64,000 bases of DNA, from positions 150,374 through 214,373 of the forward strand of contig MSJH02000828.1 in assembly GCA_001931875.2 (NCBI GenBank), read 5' to 3'. The notes below the pieces were generated by a model that worked only from the letters and a program-made list of their open reading frames with translations, had not been told where the DNA came from and ran no database searches. This DNA comes from Byssochlamys sp. IMV 00236. Its lineage: Eukaryota > Ascomycota > Eurotiomycetes > Eurotiales > Thermoascaceae. Shown here piece by piece: positions 46,229-58,013 of the stretch. A program made the position numbers and the translations under genes. The first letter of the stretch is position 1. Each line of letters opens with the position of its first letter.

Positions 46229-47107
46229 TATCGTGTTTGTATCGTCGTAGCCTGGATAGTTCTTTTTTTTTTTCTTTTGCCTTATTCTTGACTCTTCCCG
46301 CGAGAGAAAAAAACAAAGATGGAACCCTCCCGGAACTTCCGTAGATTCGAACACGATCGAGTTCCCTAGACTAGTAGCGGACAGACAGACACGAAGGGGA
46401 AATAATAAAACACAGGCAAGGAAACGACGTGTGAGTAGAATGAAGCTGTTGTTCAATTGGGAGGGGATAATAATATTATGTTATATAACTCCTTCGGTGA
46501 GATTTCGGTGACGTCCCTTTTTTTTATTTTCCTGGACGACTATTATTTAAGTAGTTAGTTAGGCCCGCGCTCTTCCCGCTTTACTTAGTCTTGTTGCGTT
46601 TTAAGGTGATTGATTAATTTGGTGGTGCTTTGCAGAGGTGAGTTTATTCGTTTTTGCTTTTGGATGTTTTTTTATTATTAGATTGGATTATTATTGTTAT
46701 TATTATGTTTTTGATGCTTTCAATGGCTAAGTTGGGTTATTAGTTACTGATTGTACATGGAAGTGGATATGTTGTGGTTGTAAACGTCTCTAGGAAGGTA
46801 TGCGTGCAGCATTCATATCATCAATTCCAAGACAACACCAGGGAGAAGCGTGAAGAAGCTAGCTAGGATGATTCATTAGTCTTTTTGCCGAAATGGCATT
46901 CTGCATTATTATTATTATTATTACTATTATTTGATCTTCTTCTTAATTAGTTTAGTTGATAATAACTATTGATCTGCCCGATCTGGATTGTCCCGGACTC
47001 CGGTCTTGGCATCTCCGGCGGTATTCGCAGAACTTCCCCGAAAATCTCACTGCTTGGACTTTCACGATCCCAACGCTCATCGTCTGGACACGATCAACTT
47101 GCCCACA
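46229..47107. promoter_or_regulatory. Divergent promoter between DUF1279 and uL3m genes
   Basis: 879 bp between divergent ATGs of two mitochondrial genes. AT-rich, with an (ATT)n run near 46903-46923. No specific element recognised. Confidence 0.4.
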
Positions 47108-48081
47108 ATGCCGCCACGGCTTCCGCTAGGGCTGAAGCAGGCGCTGTCGCCTCTTTGGGTCCCGTCGTCTCTGGCCCAGAATGTCTCCAGACGATCTTTT
47201 GGTATCCGGTCCTTGGAGCCTCCTCGACCGAATCGCTTCAATGTCGGCCAGGATCTGCCGGTGCTGAAGTCGACGAACACGGCGGCTCTCGAACGCAAGG
47301 CCGCTACGACTCCTCTCCGAACGGGCGCTATTGCTGTCAAGAAGGGCATGACCGCCATCTACGACCCCGAGACGGGAAAGCGTACCGCATGCACAGTCCT
47401 GCAACTCGATCGAGTCCAGGTCGTTTCACACAAGACGCGACAACAGCACGGCTACTATGCCGTCCAGGTCGGTTCGGGATGGAAACACGCCAGCAACATG
47501 ACGAAATCGCTCCTCGGCCATTTCTCCGCCCATGGAGTCTCCCCGAAGAGACATGTCCATGAGTTCAAGGTCAAGGATGAGAGCGGCCTGCTCCCCGTCG
47601 GACAGGTCATCAACGCGGACTGGTTCCAGGAAGGGCAGTTTGTCGACGCCCGCTCGAATACGAGGGGTATGGGTTTCGCGGGTGTGATGAAGAGACACGG
47701 CTTCCACGGTCAGGATCGTAGTCACGGTGTCAGTTTGACGCATCGTTCGCTAGGTTCCGCCGGTCAGGGTCAGGGTGGTGGTTCCAGAGTGTATCCCGGA
47801 AAGAAGATGGCTGGAAATATGGGTAATGAGCGGAATACCGTCCAGAATCTCAAGGTGTTGAAGGTTGATCCTGAGAATGGCATTGTTGTGGTGAACGGTA
47901 TGTGAATGGTTCTTATCTTTTGCTTCTTACGAGTTTTCTTTTTTATATATACTGACTGCTATCTCTTTCTTTGACAGGTGCTGTTAGTGGTCCCAAAAAC
48001 ACTGTCGTGATGATCCAGGATGCTATTAAGAAGCCTTGGCCTGAGATTGCGTTCAAGCAGGTGGTTGCTCAAGCAGCTTGA
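47108..48081 (+). CDS. Mitochondrial large-subunit ribosomal protein uL3m
   Basis: A 297-residue protein from exons 47108-47897 and 47978-48081 (donor GTATGT, acceptor TGACAG). The first ~50 residues are a basic presequence without acids (MPPRLPLGLKQALSP). The L3 core is unmistakable: RTGAIAVKKGMTAIYD, VKGT-like substitution KVTGVSKGRGF replaced by NTRGMGFAGVMKRHGFHG, then SHGVSLTHRSLGSAGQGQGG and KKMAGNMGNERNTVQNL. uL3 sits near the peptidyl-transferase centre and starts large-subunit assembly. In yeast the orthologue is named MRPL9. The C-terminus continues after the intron as AVSGPKNTVVMIQDAIKK. Confidence 0.95.
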
Positions 48082-48402
48082 AGTGGAGACTCTTTGTTGC
48101 CCTTAGGTTCTTCTATCTTGTTTTTTTGCCCCCCTTCGGTGTACTATACATCTCATATCCGGTGATGGCGCTCGCATATAGGATACAAATGATTCCCATT
48201 ACTCTCTTCGACACGCGCATATACAAAAATCTCATCCCATGATGCGGCAGCCCTTCAAAACGCCAGCTTTCCTTTTAATAAAAAATTGAAAAAAAAGTAG
48301 TATCATACAAAACTCCAGGCACGATGCATCAGGGACGTAGTATAGCTGTACACTTCCCGTCTCGGACTTCCGTAGTCGATCAATTCGGTGAGAGAACGTA
48401 GT
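48082..48402. other. Spacer between convergent uL3m and COA1 genes
   Basis: 321 bp used as 3' untranslated regions; A-rich run near 48277-48297. Nothing else recognised. Confidence 0.5.
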
Positions 48403-49033
48403 TTAAGCCTTGAAGGGATCTTCCTCGTTTTCGTTGAGAAGCTGCACGACGGTTCCGTCTTTTGTTTCCAAGCTCCATTCCTGAGTACGGAACTAGAATA
48501 ATCGTATTAGTCCAGCCATCTAGACGACTACAGGAGATTTCGAGATCTCAACTTACATAGCTCATCCGGTCCGGTCTAATGCTTCTAAACCGCATCTTCC
48601 CCTCGCCCTTAGTCCCCTTCACCCAGTATGTGATATCGATACGTCCATGCAATTGGTCCATCGTGCCACTAATCCAGGGAATCTTGCTCGCAAAGTATAT
48701 CTCATCGCCTAGAATCTCGCGCGCTTGCGGCGACGTTCGCAGAGCATAGAGGGTACTGCTGACGACACTCGAGGATGATTTCTGATAGTTGAAAATACCG
48801 AGCATGGCTGCGCCGACGACGACCGCGAAGATAGGCAGCGTCCGCTTCCAGCCGCGACCGGAATTCACTTCGGGCAATGCTCGATCAGGACGGCGGTCCA
48901 TCAGAGGTCCTGAATTCGCGCTCGGAGCGGGGATCAATGTACGTCGTGATACATTTCGGCATCCCCGGCTGTTGGAAAGTCGAGGGCGGATAATATGAGT
49001 CTGTAAGGTCCGGAGAGACATTGAGTGCGACAT
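48403..49033 (-). CDS. coa1: Coa1, cytochrome c oxidase assembly factor
   Basis: A 188-residue protein from exons 49033-48557 and 48492-48403 (donor GTAAGT, acceptor TCTAG, phase 0). An Arg/Ser-rich presequence of ~60 residues precedes one span (TLPIFAVVVGAAMLGIFNY). The Coa1 domain follows: SSTLYALRTSPQAREILGDEI and PWISGTMDQLHGRIDITYWVKG (in parts), ending in MRFRSI and FRTQEWSLE. Coa1 acts in the inner membrane early in complex IV assembly, linking Mss51/Cox1 synthesis to later steps with Shy1. Start ATG 49033 (MSHSMSL) is chosen because upstream in-frame codons run into promoter sequence. It diverges from the membrane-protein gene at 49324 across a 290-bp spacer containing CACGTG at 49176-49181. 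Confidence 0.9.
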
Positions 49034-49323
49034 GTTGTATGGTATGTGTATGGCTGGGTGGAGTATCCTGACCCTCTTTATCTTTCTTTTTTCGCGGAGG
49101 TCACCAGAGAAGGGTGGTTTCGTTGGTTGCCAAAGAACTAAGGTTCGCCTTGAAATGTCAAACAGTCCAAACTCCCACGTGTAATGCAATATCTACTAAC
49201 TACCTAACCTACTACGACTGTCTAACGACATTCCATGACAATACTTTTCTGTCTTTCCTCATATAAGCGATATTATCTGATTATTCGACAAAATATAAGA
49301 ACAGTAGTAAAAGAAAAGAAGAA

Positions 49324-49976
49324 ATGGCTGCTCTTAGAATACGAAAGACGTTCCGCTATCCAGAAGACTCGGACGATGACGCCCGTCAGGAATTAGATGA
49401 AGAAGGTAAGTGCTATTAGTTAATATTTATCTCCGAGTATTTCGTGATACATATATACAATAATAATACTGATAAAACTCCATAGAACAAGAGCGAATCA
49501 TCAACGACTTACGATCGCGCGATGATGCGCGAAATGCTGAATACAAAGTAAGTTATGAACCAGCTCTCCATTTTTATTTTGAAATGAAATGAAATGAACA
49601 AATGAATATCAACCCATAATAACAAAAAACAGCTCGTCTTCACCATCGTTCCCCTCGTCTCTATAGTCGCCTTCTTACCAGGCCTATTCTCTTCTTCTGC
49701 AACAGCCTCAGAGAGGATTATTTCTTTCCTCAGTACGCTTTCCCTCCTCGCGAGTGCGTATATCATGAGACATATCCCGCTTCCACGACCGGATCCGAAG
49801 GGAAAGCGCCCAGTGAGGAATCTGGGATATGTCGAGCTTGTTAGGGAGCATTTGGTTGCTGTTAATGCGGGGCTTTGTGTGTTCGTCACCTTGCTTGCGT
49901 ATGCGACGGGTTATGGCTATGGGATTAGTTATGCTGGGGTGCCGCGGTTGTCGTATCTTGTTCCTGGAGGTAGGTT

Positions 49977-50020
<44 letters not shown>

Positions 50021-50210
50021 CTTTTTTATTGTCCAATTCGTCTCGGTTTGATTGTTGTTGTTGTTGTTGTCGGAGCATAACTGATATACTCATACTGATA
50101 CGGACTTGATCATAGTTGTATTCGGGATTATCTGCATTGCGCGGAAATTGATGCTTTCTGTCGATGTGGGACAGCTGGAAAATCTCAAGTATGATTATAA
50201 GGGAGCTTAG
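49324..50210 (+). CDS. Small multi-span membrane protein of unknown function
   Basis: A 191-residue protein from four exons: 49324-49405, 49486-49547, 49633-49969 and 50116-50210, all in phase. The N-terminal ~48 residues are charged (MAALRIRKTFRYPEDSDDD, then EEQERIINDLRSRDDARN), likely cytosolic. Four hydrophobic segments follow: LVFTIVPLVSIVAFLPGLF, IISFLSTLSLLASAYIM, LVAVNAGLCVFVTLLAYA, and one across the last junction, LVPGVVFGIICIARKLML. It ends VDVGQLENLKYDYKGA. It looks like a conserved fungal family, but I cannot give it a name. The third intron holds a long CT microsatellite. Confidence 0.8.
49985..50016. repeat. (CT)n microsatellite inside an intron
   Basis: About 16 uninterrupted CT units lie in the third intron of the membrane-protein gene, 15 nt after the donor site; a (GTT)n run follows at about 50053-50072. 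These are likely variable between strains. Confidence 0.9.
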
Positions 50211-50635
50211 ATGGGTTCCCTTTTGCGGTGGAAGGCTTTGCTTGTATTGTACTATGTTGTATGTACATATGTTCACGTTGTTTCGGCTTCTTTTGTTTTC
50301 CTGGCGCATGTGTTTGAATGGAAATGAGCTTATATATCTCTATTTGTCTTCTTTTGGGGGAATGGAAATTGTTCTCTTGTTTTCGACTGCTTATTTTTTT
50401 TTTTTTTTGGTCCCTTTCTTCTTTTTTACGTTTTGGGCTAAATCTAATGATGGTGATTTAGTTGATGTTTACGACTATCGAGTAATAAAAGCTGGGCAGT
50501 TCATGAAACATGTTGACTTGAGAATTCAATTACTCAATGGATAGCTCTGACTAACAATCGCACGACTATCACCACAGGTGATATGATGAGAATCTATGTG
50601 CTCCCTACATCCAATTCCTAAAGTTTAACATGAGA
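50211..50635. other. Spacer between convergent genes
   Basis: 425 bp of T-rich DNA with no further gene. Serves as 3' region for both neighbours. Confidence 0.5.
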
Positions 50636-53600
50636 TCATTTTGATGACCTCCCTCCTCGTTTATTAGCGCGTGGCGTAAGATTGGTTCCCGACGCCCCTT
50701 TCTTGCCCGGTAGATGTGCAGAAGAGCTCAGTGCCGTTGGCCCTCCGTTCGGGAAGACAGGATCGGGCCTCTCGTCAGGCGAGCTCCATTCCTCCTCTAG
50801 ATCATCGAATTGGCCCTCAGCCCATTGCATGGCCAAGAGCTTAGCTCTGCGGTTCTCTTCAGCTTCCGTAAGATGCACCCGCTTCACTGGGACGTGGCTG
50901 GGTTCGTCGACTGCGACAGGATATGCAACATCATCCGCAGATCCGTCTGAATCATTGGAAGCTCCTGACGGCGGGGAAGGCCGATACGTTAAAGACTCCG
51001 GGTTAACGGTGTCTGGCTGAATTTCCTCGTCACTATCGTCGCTGCGCAAGTCATCAATCTCGACTGGCGGCGCTGCTGGTGGAGCTGCCCGGTTTTTGGT
51101 TGCACGGGGCGGGTTTCTCTTCTTCTGGATGATGATAGACTCCTCCACTGGCTTCTGGGAACGGCGTCTGTCACGTCTCACGGGAGTGAACTCGTCATCG
51201 TCCTCACCACTACGAGTCCTACGCCTTCGCCCTTGGGTTTCGGGTTTCAGGGAGAAAGGCTGCTGGTCGTGGCTCAAAACGTCGGACATAACCACGACGG
51301 AATCCTCAAGCATCCTTACCGCTTCAATCGCTGTGGAGACCTGATCCTGCTCCGCTGGCTTATCTGATCTCTTCTGTTTGGAACCAGTTTTCTTGGATGA
51401 CGAAGACTTCCCTCTGCTTGGCGCAGCATCACCCGGTCCGTCGTAAATCATGTTGAAGCCGTTCTGCACTTTGATGTGTTCGCTGGCTCGCTTTCGTTTC
51501 TTACCGTTGCCGTTGCCGTCTACTGTCGAACTTGCTTCGGTGCGGGGATCGTGCGAGTTTTCCGCTATTTCAGATAGCGGTTGCCAAGGTGTCTGTTGGG
51601 ACGCGTCTGGTGCAATTGATGGCCCTTCGGGGTCCGGATACTCAAACGTTATAGCTTCGGTTTCTTCATATTCATCTCTCATTCCCTCTCTGAGAATACC
51701 ATTCTTCGGAACGAAGAACTGAGGCTCTTCTGATCCGCCACCCAGGGCCGGATCTATGGGGATATTGGTTCCGTCATTCCCTCGAGTACCTGGTGCCAAT
51801 GCGGGATCAACAGGGATTCCTCCATGGTCTGCCGCATCTTCCAAACTTGGACGTGTAGGCTCAACATAATCTTCACCAAGAACCGGTTGGTCTAATTTCA
51901 GCATTTCTGCTTCTTCCAGACGTCTTTGAAGACGACGACTGTTATGGAAATCGCCATCACCAGCCTTTTTGAGCCATACAATATTAGAATGACTGAAGTC
52001 CACTAAGCTCTCCACGCTCCGGGGATCGGCTATCTTCCTAGTGTCATGTCCCAGCAAGGTACCCTTAGGCTCGAAAGGAGTCACCGTAGGATCCCTCCGG
52101 CAAGCTGCACAGCTGCAGATCTTCTGACACTTCGGGCATTGCCACTTCCGGTTCTCCATAACCTGCTGTGGCATGATGTCGAAAGCTCTGAACAAACTTC
52201 CATAACAGTAGCTCGTTTTGCATTTCTCACAAGTAGCAAGTTTCCATGTTGCTTCAGGATACCTGCAAGTATGACATGTACGTTTTCCCTTAGGCTCTTT
52301 CTCAGAACGAGTCTTCTTCCGTTTTCGAGGTCTACCCTCATCGTCGACATCAATGGGGTCCTCCTCTGGTTCTTCCACGGTCTTTGGTTTGGTGATGTCG
52401 ACCCAGGGTCGTTTCCGCAGCTCCTCCTGACAGACCTCTGCCAGGGTCCGTATATCTGCATCGTGAATGTCTTTCCTTTCTTGGTGGAAAGACTTGATCG
52501 CATCGTCTGTGAGGCCACTTAAATTGATTATCTGCTTTCTCCACAGTTCATGCTTCTCCACGAGTTCTTTCCAACGAAATTGTTGCACCCACTTCAATTT
52601 TGAAATGCAAGCGCAGCTCCTGCCCATAGCATAACATTCCATGCAAACATCGTAATTATCTTCCTCACCAGAGGGGAGTTTGCCAACGCAAGAGGGACAA
52701 GTCAGAAACCGGTTGAAAATGTTACACCTGCAGTATGAACATGTGACATAGCTGTCATAAGGGAGAAACTGAATGTTCCTCTCCTCCGGTCGCTCAATGG
52801 AGAAACTCTCCGATAGGAGGATCCTCGTATAGAGTGCAAGTAACCGTCGAAAGTCTTTCTGCAACTGACGTATCTTGGGACCGCTGAGGTTGCGTTCCTG
52901 CACTTGGCGAAGCAATTTCGAGTATTTGTCAAGAGAGAAGAAAATGATAGCTTTGTTCTTATATTGTTCGTCACGACACACCATCCTTGCTCGCGGGAGA
53001 GCTTCAGTCAGGGCCAATTCCAGGGTCTCGACGGTGGTGCGATTCCAAGCTACCTTCATCGTCCTAGTTCCCCTGTTCCAAACCTGATGTGGCGCGAGCG
53101 GGGGGATAAGGATGAAGTCACCAGGTTTCTGCTCAACAACATATGTCTTGAAGGGAGCCGCCTTCCATGCGTTGATTTGAGCAAAATGCTTTTCAATCTC
53201 GATGTCGTGCCCGAGAGTAGATAACCAGTACTCTGAGACAAGGTGACGGTCTTTGCTTTCAGTCATGAACCAGATAGAGCTGCCTCGTTTTGTCGGTTTC
53301 CCGTGTTCTACGAGGCCAGTGGAAGCCTCGACCATTATATTGTGGCCGAGGCTGGCACACATCTCCCGGTGCGCTGGGGTGTAAGTACCTTCATGACCAA
53401 TATAACACATTAGGTTGTCTGCCCGCATTTCTGGTCGAAGACTGCTCATTAAGTCTCCTGCCTTTGCGATCCCTTTTCCCAGCCTTGTCCCAGCGCCGTG
53501 CGGATTTGGTTCCAGCTTTGCTCCCGGCCCGCCAGCATCTCCAGTCGATTCATTGAAGTAGAATAGCAACGGAGGGATGAGCTCCCTAAGCTTATCGTGC

Positions 53601-54095
53601 CAGACAGGAGGGCAGTCGATGTCTTTCAGATAAACTCGCTGGCGCTTAGGGTCTTTGTAGTTATGCGCATTCCACTGTTCGGTCAAAAACGGAAGGTTGT
53701 TTAGATAGTGGCCAATAGTCATGGGGATATTTGACTTGCTCGACAGATCTCGCGCGATCTCGGCTGCGGGGTAGAAGAGACAGCGGTTAGAGATATCTGG
53801 GACACAAATGGTTAGGGGAGGACGTACTCTTCGCGGAATGGTTGTCTCTCAGCCATTGCTCTGAGAAAGTCCATTTGTCCAACCGGTCTTCGTACCCCTC
53901 TATGACCAGCGGTTTCCCTCCTAGAACCACATGTAAAAGCACTAGCTTCTCGAAGTTTTCCAGTCCTTGTTCATCGATCGCGTCGCAATGGATGCGAACC
54001 GCGAACTCAAAGTTCGGCGTAGACTCGACAAGCGCCGTAACGTCAAGGTCCGGTGGCAGAGGCTCAAAGGCAGCACAGGGGCGCTGCGCGGGCAT
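50636..54095 (-). CDS. JmjC-domain protein with 4CXXC_R1-type zinc finger, putative histone demethylase
   Basis: A 1131-residue protein from exons 54095-53828 and 53763-50636 (donor GTACGT, acceptor CCGCAG). ATG 54095 (MPAQRPCAAFEP) is the first in-frame methionine; codons upstream offer only TTG. The N-terminal ~350 residues form a JmjC cupin: HRE at 221-223 and His315 (PLAPHQVWNRG) fit the HxE...H iron triad, with KRGSSIWFMTESKDRH between. A Cys-rich block at ~431-475 (CSYCRC...CPSC...CMEC...CAC) and a 4CXXC_R1-type finger at ~586-644 (CHTC, CEKC, CPKC, CSCAAC) follow. The C-terminal 450 residues are disordered and Lys/Arg/Glu-rich. An Fe(II)/2-oxoglutarate-dependent role on chromatin is inferred from the family; the substrate is unknown. 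It diverges from COQ2. Confidence 0.88.
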
Positions 54096-54998
54096 CTCGC
54101 GTGAAATATCACCAGGATACAACGAGGCTAGACTTGGTCAAATCAAGCCGAGAACGGGTCACCAGAATAGATAGCGCTCTCTCCACGCGTCGCCGATATT
54201 ACCGACGAAAGGACAGGGTTCCTTCATGTGAGAGGACAAGGCGAACGATCAGTGAGAGTAACTCAGACCTGAGTTATCACTTCATAGTGAGAGCGCAACG
54301 CCGGGCGCTCAACGATTGTTGGAGGAGCGAAGGTAGATGGGCAAGTTAAGGAGACTCTTCAAATTTGGGTTGGTGGCAAACTCGACAGACAACAGACCCT
54401 GTTGCGGGCACCTAGTCTTTGGATGAAGAGTGAAGGAAGAGGAGTGAAGGAACGCAGATGAGCAGTGAAGCATGGATAGCGAGCGGTGATAATTGTCCAT
54501 CTATCTCGACGCGGCGGCGTGCAGCGTCGGCGCGATGCGCTAGTCCTATTCTGGCTGTTCCTGCCGGTCCGATCAAAAGCTCCAGATGTGAAGCCGAAGT
54601 GATCTATCTAGATAGTGAATTGCTCCTCGTTCTTTCACTCTTGCTGCAAACCTCGTTCATTACTGTGTTCCTCAGGTATCAATTGGCCAATACTGTCCTT
54701 AACACATCACAGATTTGGCTTCACTGCCACAGAGCCCATTCACCAAATAAACTCCGCTCAACACCCGCAGCCGGCCGATTTATCCTCTGCACGAGCATAG
54801 AAGTGACGAATTGACGAATTGACCGCGCGAACTGACCCCTTCAATCTGTACTGGAGGATACCTCGGAGACTGCATATATATCGTTCAATATATTGCGAAA
54901 ACCATGTTTCTTTGAGCTGAAAACGCGAACCGCTTATCCCCGCAACGCCTACCGAAACCTCGCGCGCGAGAAGATCTGCCTTTACTGCGTATAATTAT
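54096..54998. promoter_or_regulatory. Divergent JmjC/COQ2 promoter
   Basis: 903 bp between divergent ATGs. No exon with supporting splice sites or homology was seen, and no known operator. Confidence 0.4.
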
Positions 54999-56306
54999 AT
55001 GATGGCATCTCCTTTCAGGTGTTCGGGTATGACTGCCCCTATGCGCCTTCACTGTAATCTGAGGGAAGCAGGGGGTAAGGCCCCATTGCGCTTGGGAAGA
55101 CATTTTGTCGCCAGAACCCTCGCACCTGTGTCTACGTCGTTTATCTCCAAAGCCCCGATGACGGCCAGTGCGTGCCACCTTCGAGTCTCTCAACAACCTT
55201 GGAGGCTACATGCAATCTCCAGGAGGCCGCTAATCAGGGAATACAAGTCGGCTACCTCGTCACAGTCCTCCACTCCCGCCTCCCTCCCCGTCACAGAAAA
55301 GGAAGAATCGCCTGTTGTACAGTACGTGCCACCGCAGACTGGCTTGCTCGCCTATTTGCCCAAATCATGGGTACCTTACGCTGAGCTTGTGCGTCTGGAC
55401 AAACCCACCGGAACATATTACCTCTTCTTCCCTTGCCTATTCTCGACTCTTCTCGCGGCGCCAATGGCAACGCCGATGGCTGCACCGACGGACGTGATCA
55501 CGACAACAGCTCTATTCTTCAGTGGTGCTTTGATTATGAGAGGGGCTGGATGCGCTATCAACGATCTATGGGACAGGAATCTAGACCCCAAAGTCGAGAG
55601 GACGAAATTGCGGCCCATTGCTCGAGGAGCGCTGACTCCCGAAAGAGCCATCATCTTTACCGGAACGCAGTTACTAGCAGGTCTCGGTATCCTTCTTCAA
55701 TTCCCCACGCAATGCTTATGGTATGGCATACCAAGCTTGCTCCTCGTTTCAACATACCCGCTCGCCAAGCGGGTGACCAATTACCCGCAGTTTGTCCTGG
55801 GGCTTACCTTCTCGTGGGGTGCGATCATGGGGTTCCCGGCCCTTGGAGTTGACCTTCTCTCGAATCCCAGTGCCTTGCAGACAGCGGCCGCCCTGTATGC
55901 CAGCTGCATTTCCTGGACGGTTTTGTATGATATGATCTACGCACATATGGACATTAAAGACGATGTGGCAGCTGGTATTAAATCTATTGCGCTACGCCAC
56001 GAGCACAATACGAAGACTGTGCTATCTGGCCTAGCCGTCGCACAGGTGTCCCTCCTTGCTGCAGCAGGTTTGGCAGCAGGAGCGGGCCCTATCTATTTCC
56101 TCGGCACATGCGGTAGTGCGGCTCTCACCCTCGGTGTGATGATCTCACGGGTCCAGCTGAAAGACGTGAAGAATTGTTGGTGGTGGTTCAAGAATGGATG
56201 TTGGTTTACCGGTGGTGGAATCACATTAGGGTTGTTGGGTGACTACGTCGCACGGCTTCTGGGACTCTATGATGAAGAGACAAAGTCCAACTCTGAACTT
56301 GCATGA
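54999..56306 (+). CDS. coq2: Coq2, 4-hydroxybenzoate polyprenyltransferase
   Basis: A single-exon gene of 435 residues starting at ATG 54999 (a second ATG follows at once). It is a UbiA-family inner-mitochondrial-membrane enzyme that prenylates 4-hydroxybenzoate in ubiquinone synthesis. The first ~110 residues are a basic, Ser-rich presequence. Both Mg-diphosphate-binding motifs are intact: NDLWDRNLD (188-196) and DMIYAHMDIKDD (311-322). YAELVRLDKPTGTYYLFFPC, KVERTKLRPIARG and ISWTVLYD are also typical of Coq2/UbiA, as is the eight-to-nine-span hydrophobic pattern to the C-terminus. It diverges from the JmjC gene. Confidence 0.95.
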   Translation: MMASPFRCSGMTAPMRLHCNLREAGGKAPLRLGRHFVARTLAPVSTSFISKAPMTASACHLRVSQQPWRLHAISRRPLIREYKSATSSQSSTPASLPVTEKEESPVVQYVPPQTGLLAYLPKSWVPYAELVRLDKPTGTYYLFFPCLFSTLLAAPMATPMAAPTDVITTTALFFSGALIMRGAGCAINDLWDRNLDPKVERTKLRPIARGALTPERAIIFTGTQLLAGLGILLQFPTQCLWYGIPSLLLVSTYPLAKRVTNYPQFVLGLTFSWGAIMGFPALGVDLLSNPSALQTAAALYASCISWTVLYDMIYAHMDIKDDVAAGIKSIALRHEHNTKTVLSGLAVAQVSLLAAAGLAAGAGPIYFLGTCGSAALTLGVMISRVQLKDVKNCWWWFKNGCWFTGGGITLGLLGDYVARLLGLYDEETKSNSELA

Positions 56307-56928
56307 AGCCGCTAAATTTTGGACCAGGGTCTTTTGTGGCAGCTTTGTCGATCCGCAGGCCTCGTTCACGTGTATCAGTATTTAGTAGGAGATGGAGTAT
56401 GTATAGATAGATATATTTAAGTTTATCAAAATCCCAAATGTAACCGCCAATTTCGATATCAGCAGATAGGACCAGCGATCACGTTTCTAGCTCTGTACTG
56501 AAGTTATATTAGTTTCTCAATCCGAGTCGTAGCGCAAGTAGATATAAAGGTAGTGTCCTCACGCAAGCGATACATGTATACTTCATCCTTGGATGGTTGT
56601 CCGCTAGTTTGGCGCCTTGCATGTCGCCTCTTCCAGTCTTCATTTGGGCCAATAACGGTATCGGTAATAATAATAATGGCCTGGTTCCATGCCCCGACTG
56701 TTGTTCTCCGCATAATGTTCTGCTAGTGTACGCTTAAGTTACCTAGTAACTTATTGACGCCACTGGCGGTTAAGTAAGCATCCCATCCGTCGGTCCTTGG
56801 AGTCCAAGAATGCCGTCATAAAAAAAATAACCTCGTCCAAAACAATTTCCAGTATACAAACTCTGCTCTTTTTCTGCCGGGACATCAGGTGTCTCTTGTT
56901 ATTTCACCTCAAAGGGTTATTAGACATC
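56307..56928. other. Spacer between COQ2 and GRX5
   Basis: 622 bp including the COQ2 3' end and GRX5 promoter. A CACGTG core lies at 56367-56372. No gene seen. Confidence 0.4.
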
Positions 56929-57528
56929 ATGTTCTGCAGATCTGCTTTCCCATCGGTAAGTTCACCTGCTGCTGCTATTTTGCGCGCCGCAAGTTATTCT
57001 GACTGAAGATCTATCTGAAGGCATTCCGGCAAGCTACGCGCTTGACCTCTGTCCCTGTTCCGAAACCGTTCTTTGGTCTTCGATTGTCCCCTCTCCAGGC
57101 TCGTCTTCTTTCGTCGGAGACAAAAGCCGCCATCGACAAGGCAGTGGCTTCTGCGCCGGTTGTTCTGTTCATGAAGGGCACTCCCGAGACGCCCCAGTGT
57201 GGCTTTTCTCGAGCAACTATACAGATTTTGGGCCTTCAGGGCGTCGACCCGAAGAAGTTCACTGCTTTTAACGTCTTGGAGGACCCGGAACTTCGACAAG
57301 GTATGTATGCGCTGTGTTCCTCCGCCTTCTTCCGTCGTCTTGGGTTCACGGAGAACTAATGGTTTTGCGTCACTAGGTATCAAGGAGTACTCAGACTGGC
57401 CGACCATCCCGCAATTGTACGTTGACAAGGAGTTTGTCGGTGGTTGCGATATCCTGATGTCCATGCACCGGAACGGAGAGCTTTCGAAGCTCCTGGAAGA
57501 GAAGGGAGTCCTGGTTGCGGCGGAGTAA
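56929..57528 (+). CDS. grx5: Grx5, mitochondrial monothiol glutaredoxin
   Basis: A 156-residue protein from exons 56929-56955, 57009-57300 and 57377-57528; junctions are in phase ([27 protein letters not shown]). The N-terminal ~45 residues form a basic mitochondrial presequence. The glutaredoxin core shows [17 protein letters not shown] with the monothiol CGFS site (Cys73), WPTIPQLYV with the cis-proline, and FVGGCDI. Grx5 transfers [2Fe-2S] clusters from Isu/Ssq1 to later assembly factors in the matrix. Length and C-terminus ([13 protein letters not shown]) are normal. Confidence 0.95.
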
Positions 57529-58013
57529 AGGATTCATTCATTCAGAGGGTGTCTGTCGTTTGCTCACGATATATTGATATCGTCTATACCTGTCTTGTAC
57601 GGTAGCCTGAATAGAGGGCCTTTTGTGTTATTATGAGAAGAATCGTGGTCCAGTCATCTATCTGTCTGTCTGTCTCGTTTCTTGGTCTTCTTTCTTTTCT
57701 TTTTTCCTCCTCTTCTAGATCCCCGAGAGCATGTACGTATGGGTTTCCGTTACTAGTTGTACAGTATATTTATCCAGATTCTCTACTCATAGTTCAGTTA
57801 GAAGGTCACGTTACTTCCTCGTGCTCTTCCTTAGAAGCCGAGACTCCCCTCCTACGAGCTACATGCTTTCGAACATTATCGGTTTGTCATTTCTGTATCG
57901 ACAGAAAGCTGTTCGGTAATACCTTTTCCTGTTTGTCTCCTTGTCTAGCAAGGGCCCGGGATATTTAATGACATTGATAGAGCAAGTTGTCACACTCCCT
58001 GCAGAGAGCCAAA
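57529..58013. other. Spacer between GRX5 and the coiled-coil gene
   Basis: 485 bp, pyrimidine-rich, with a short CTGT run near 57659-57675. No gene seen. Confidence 0.45.
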
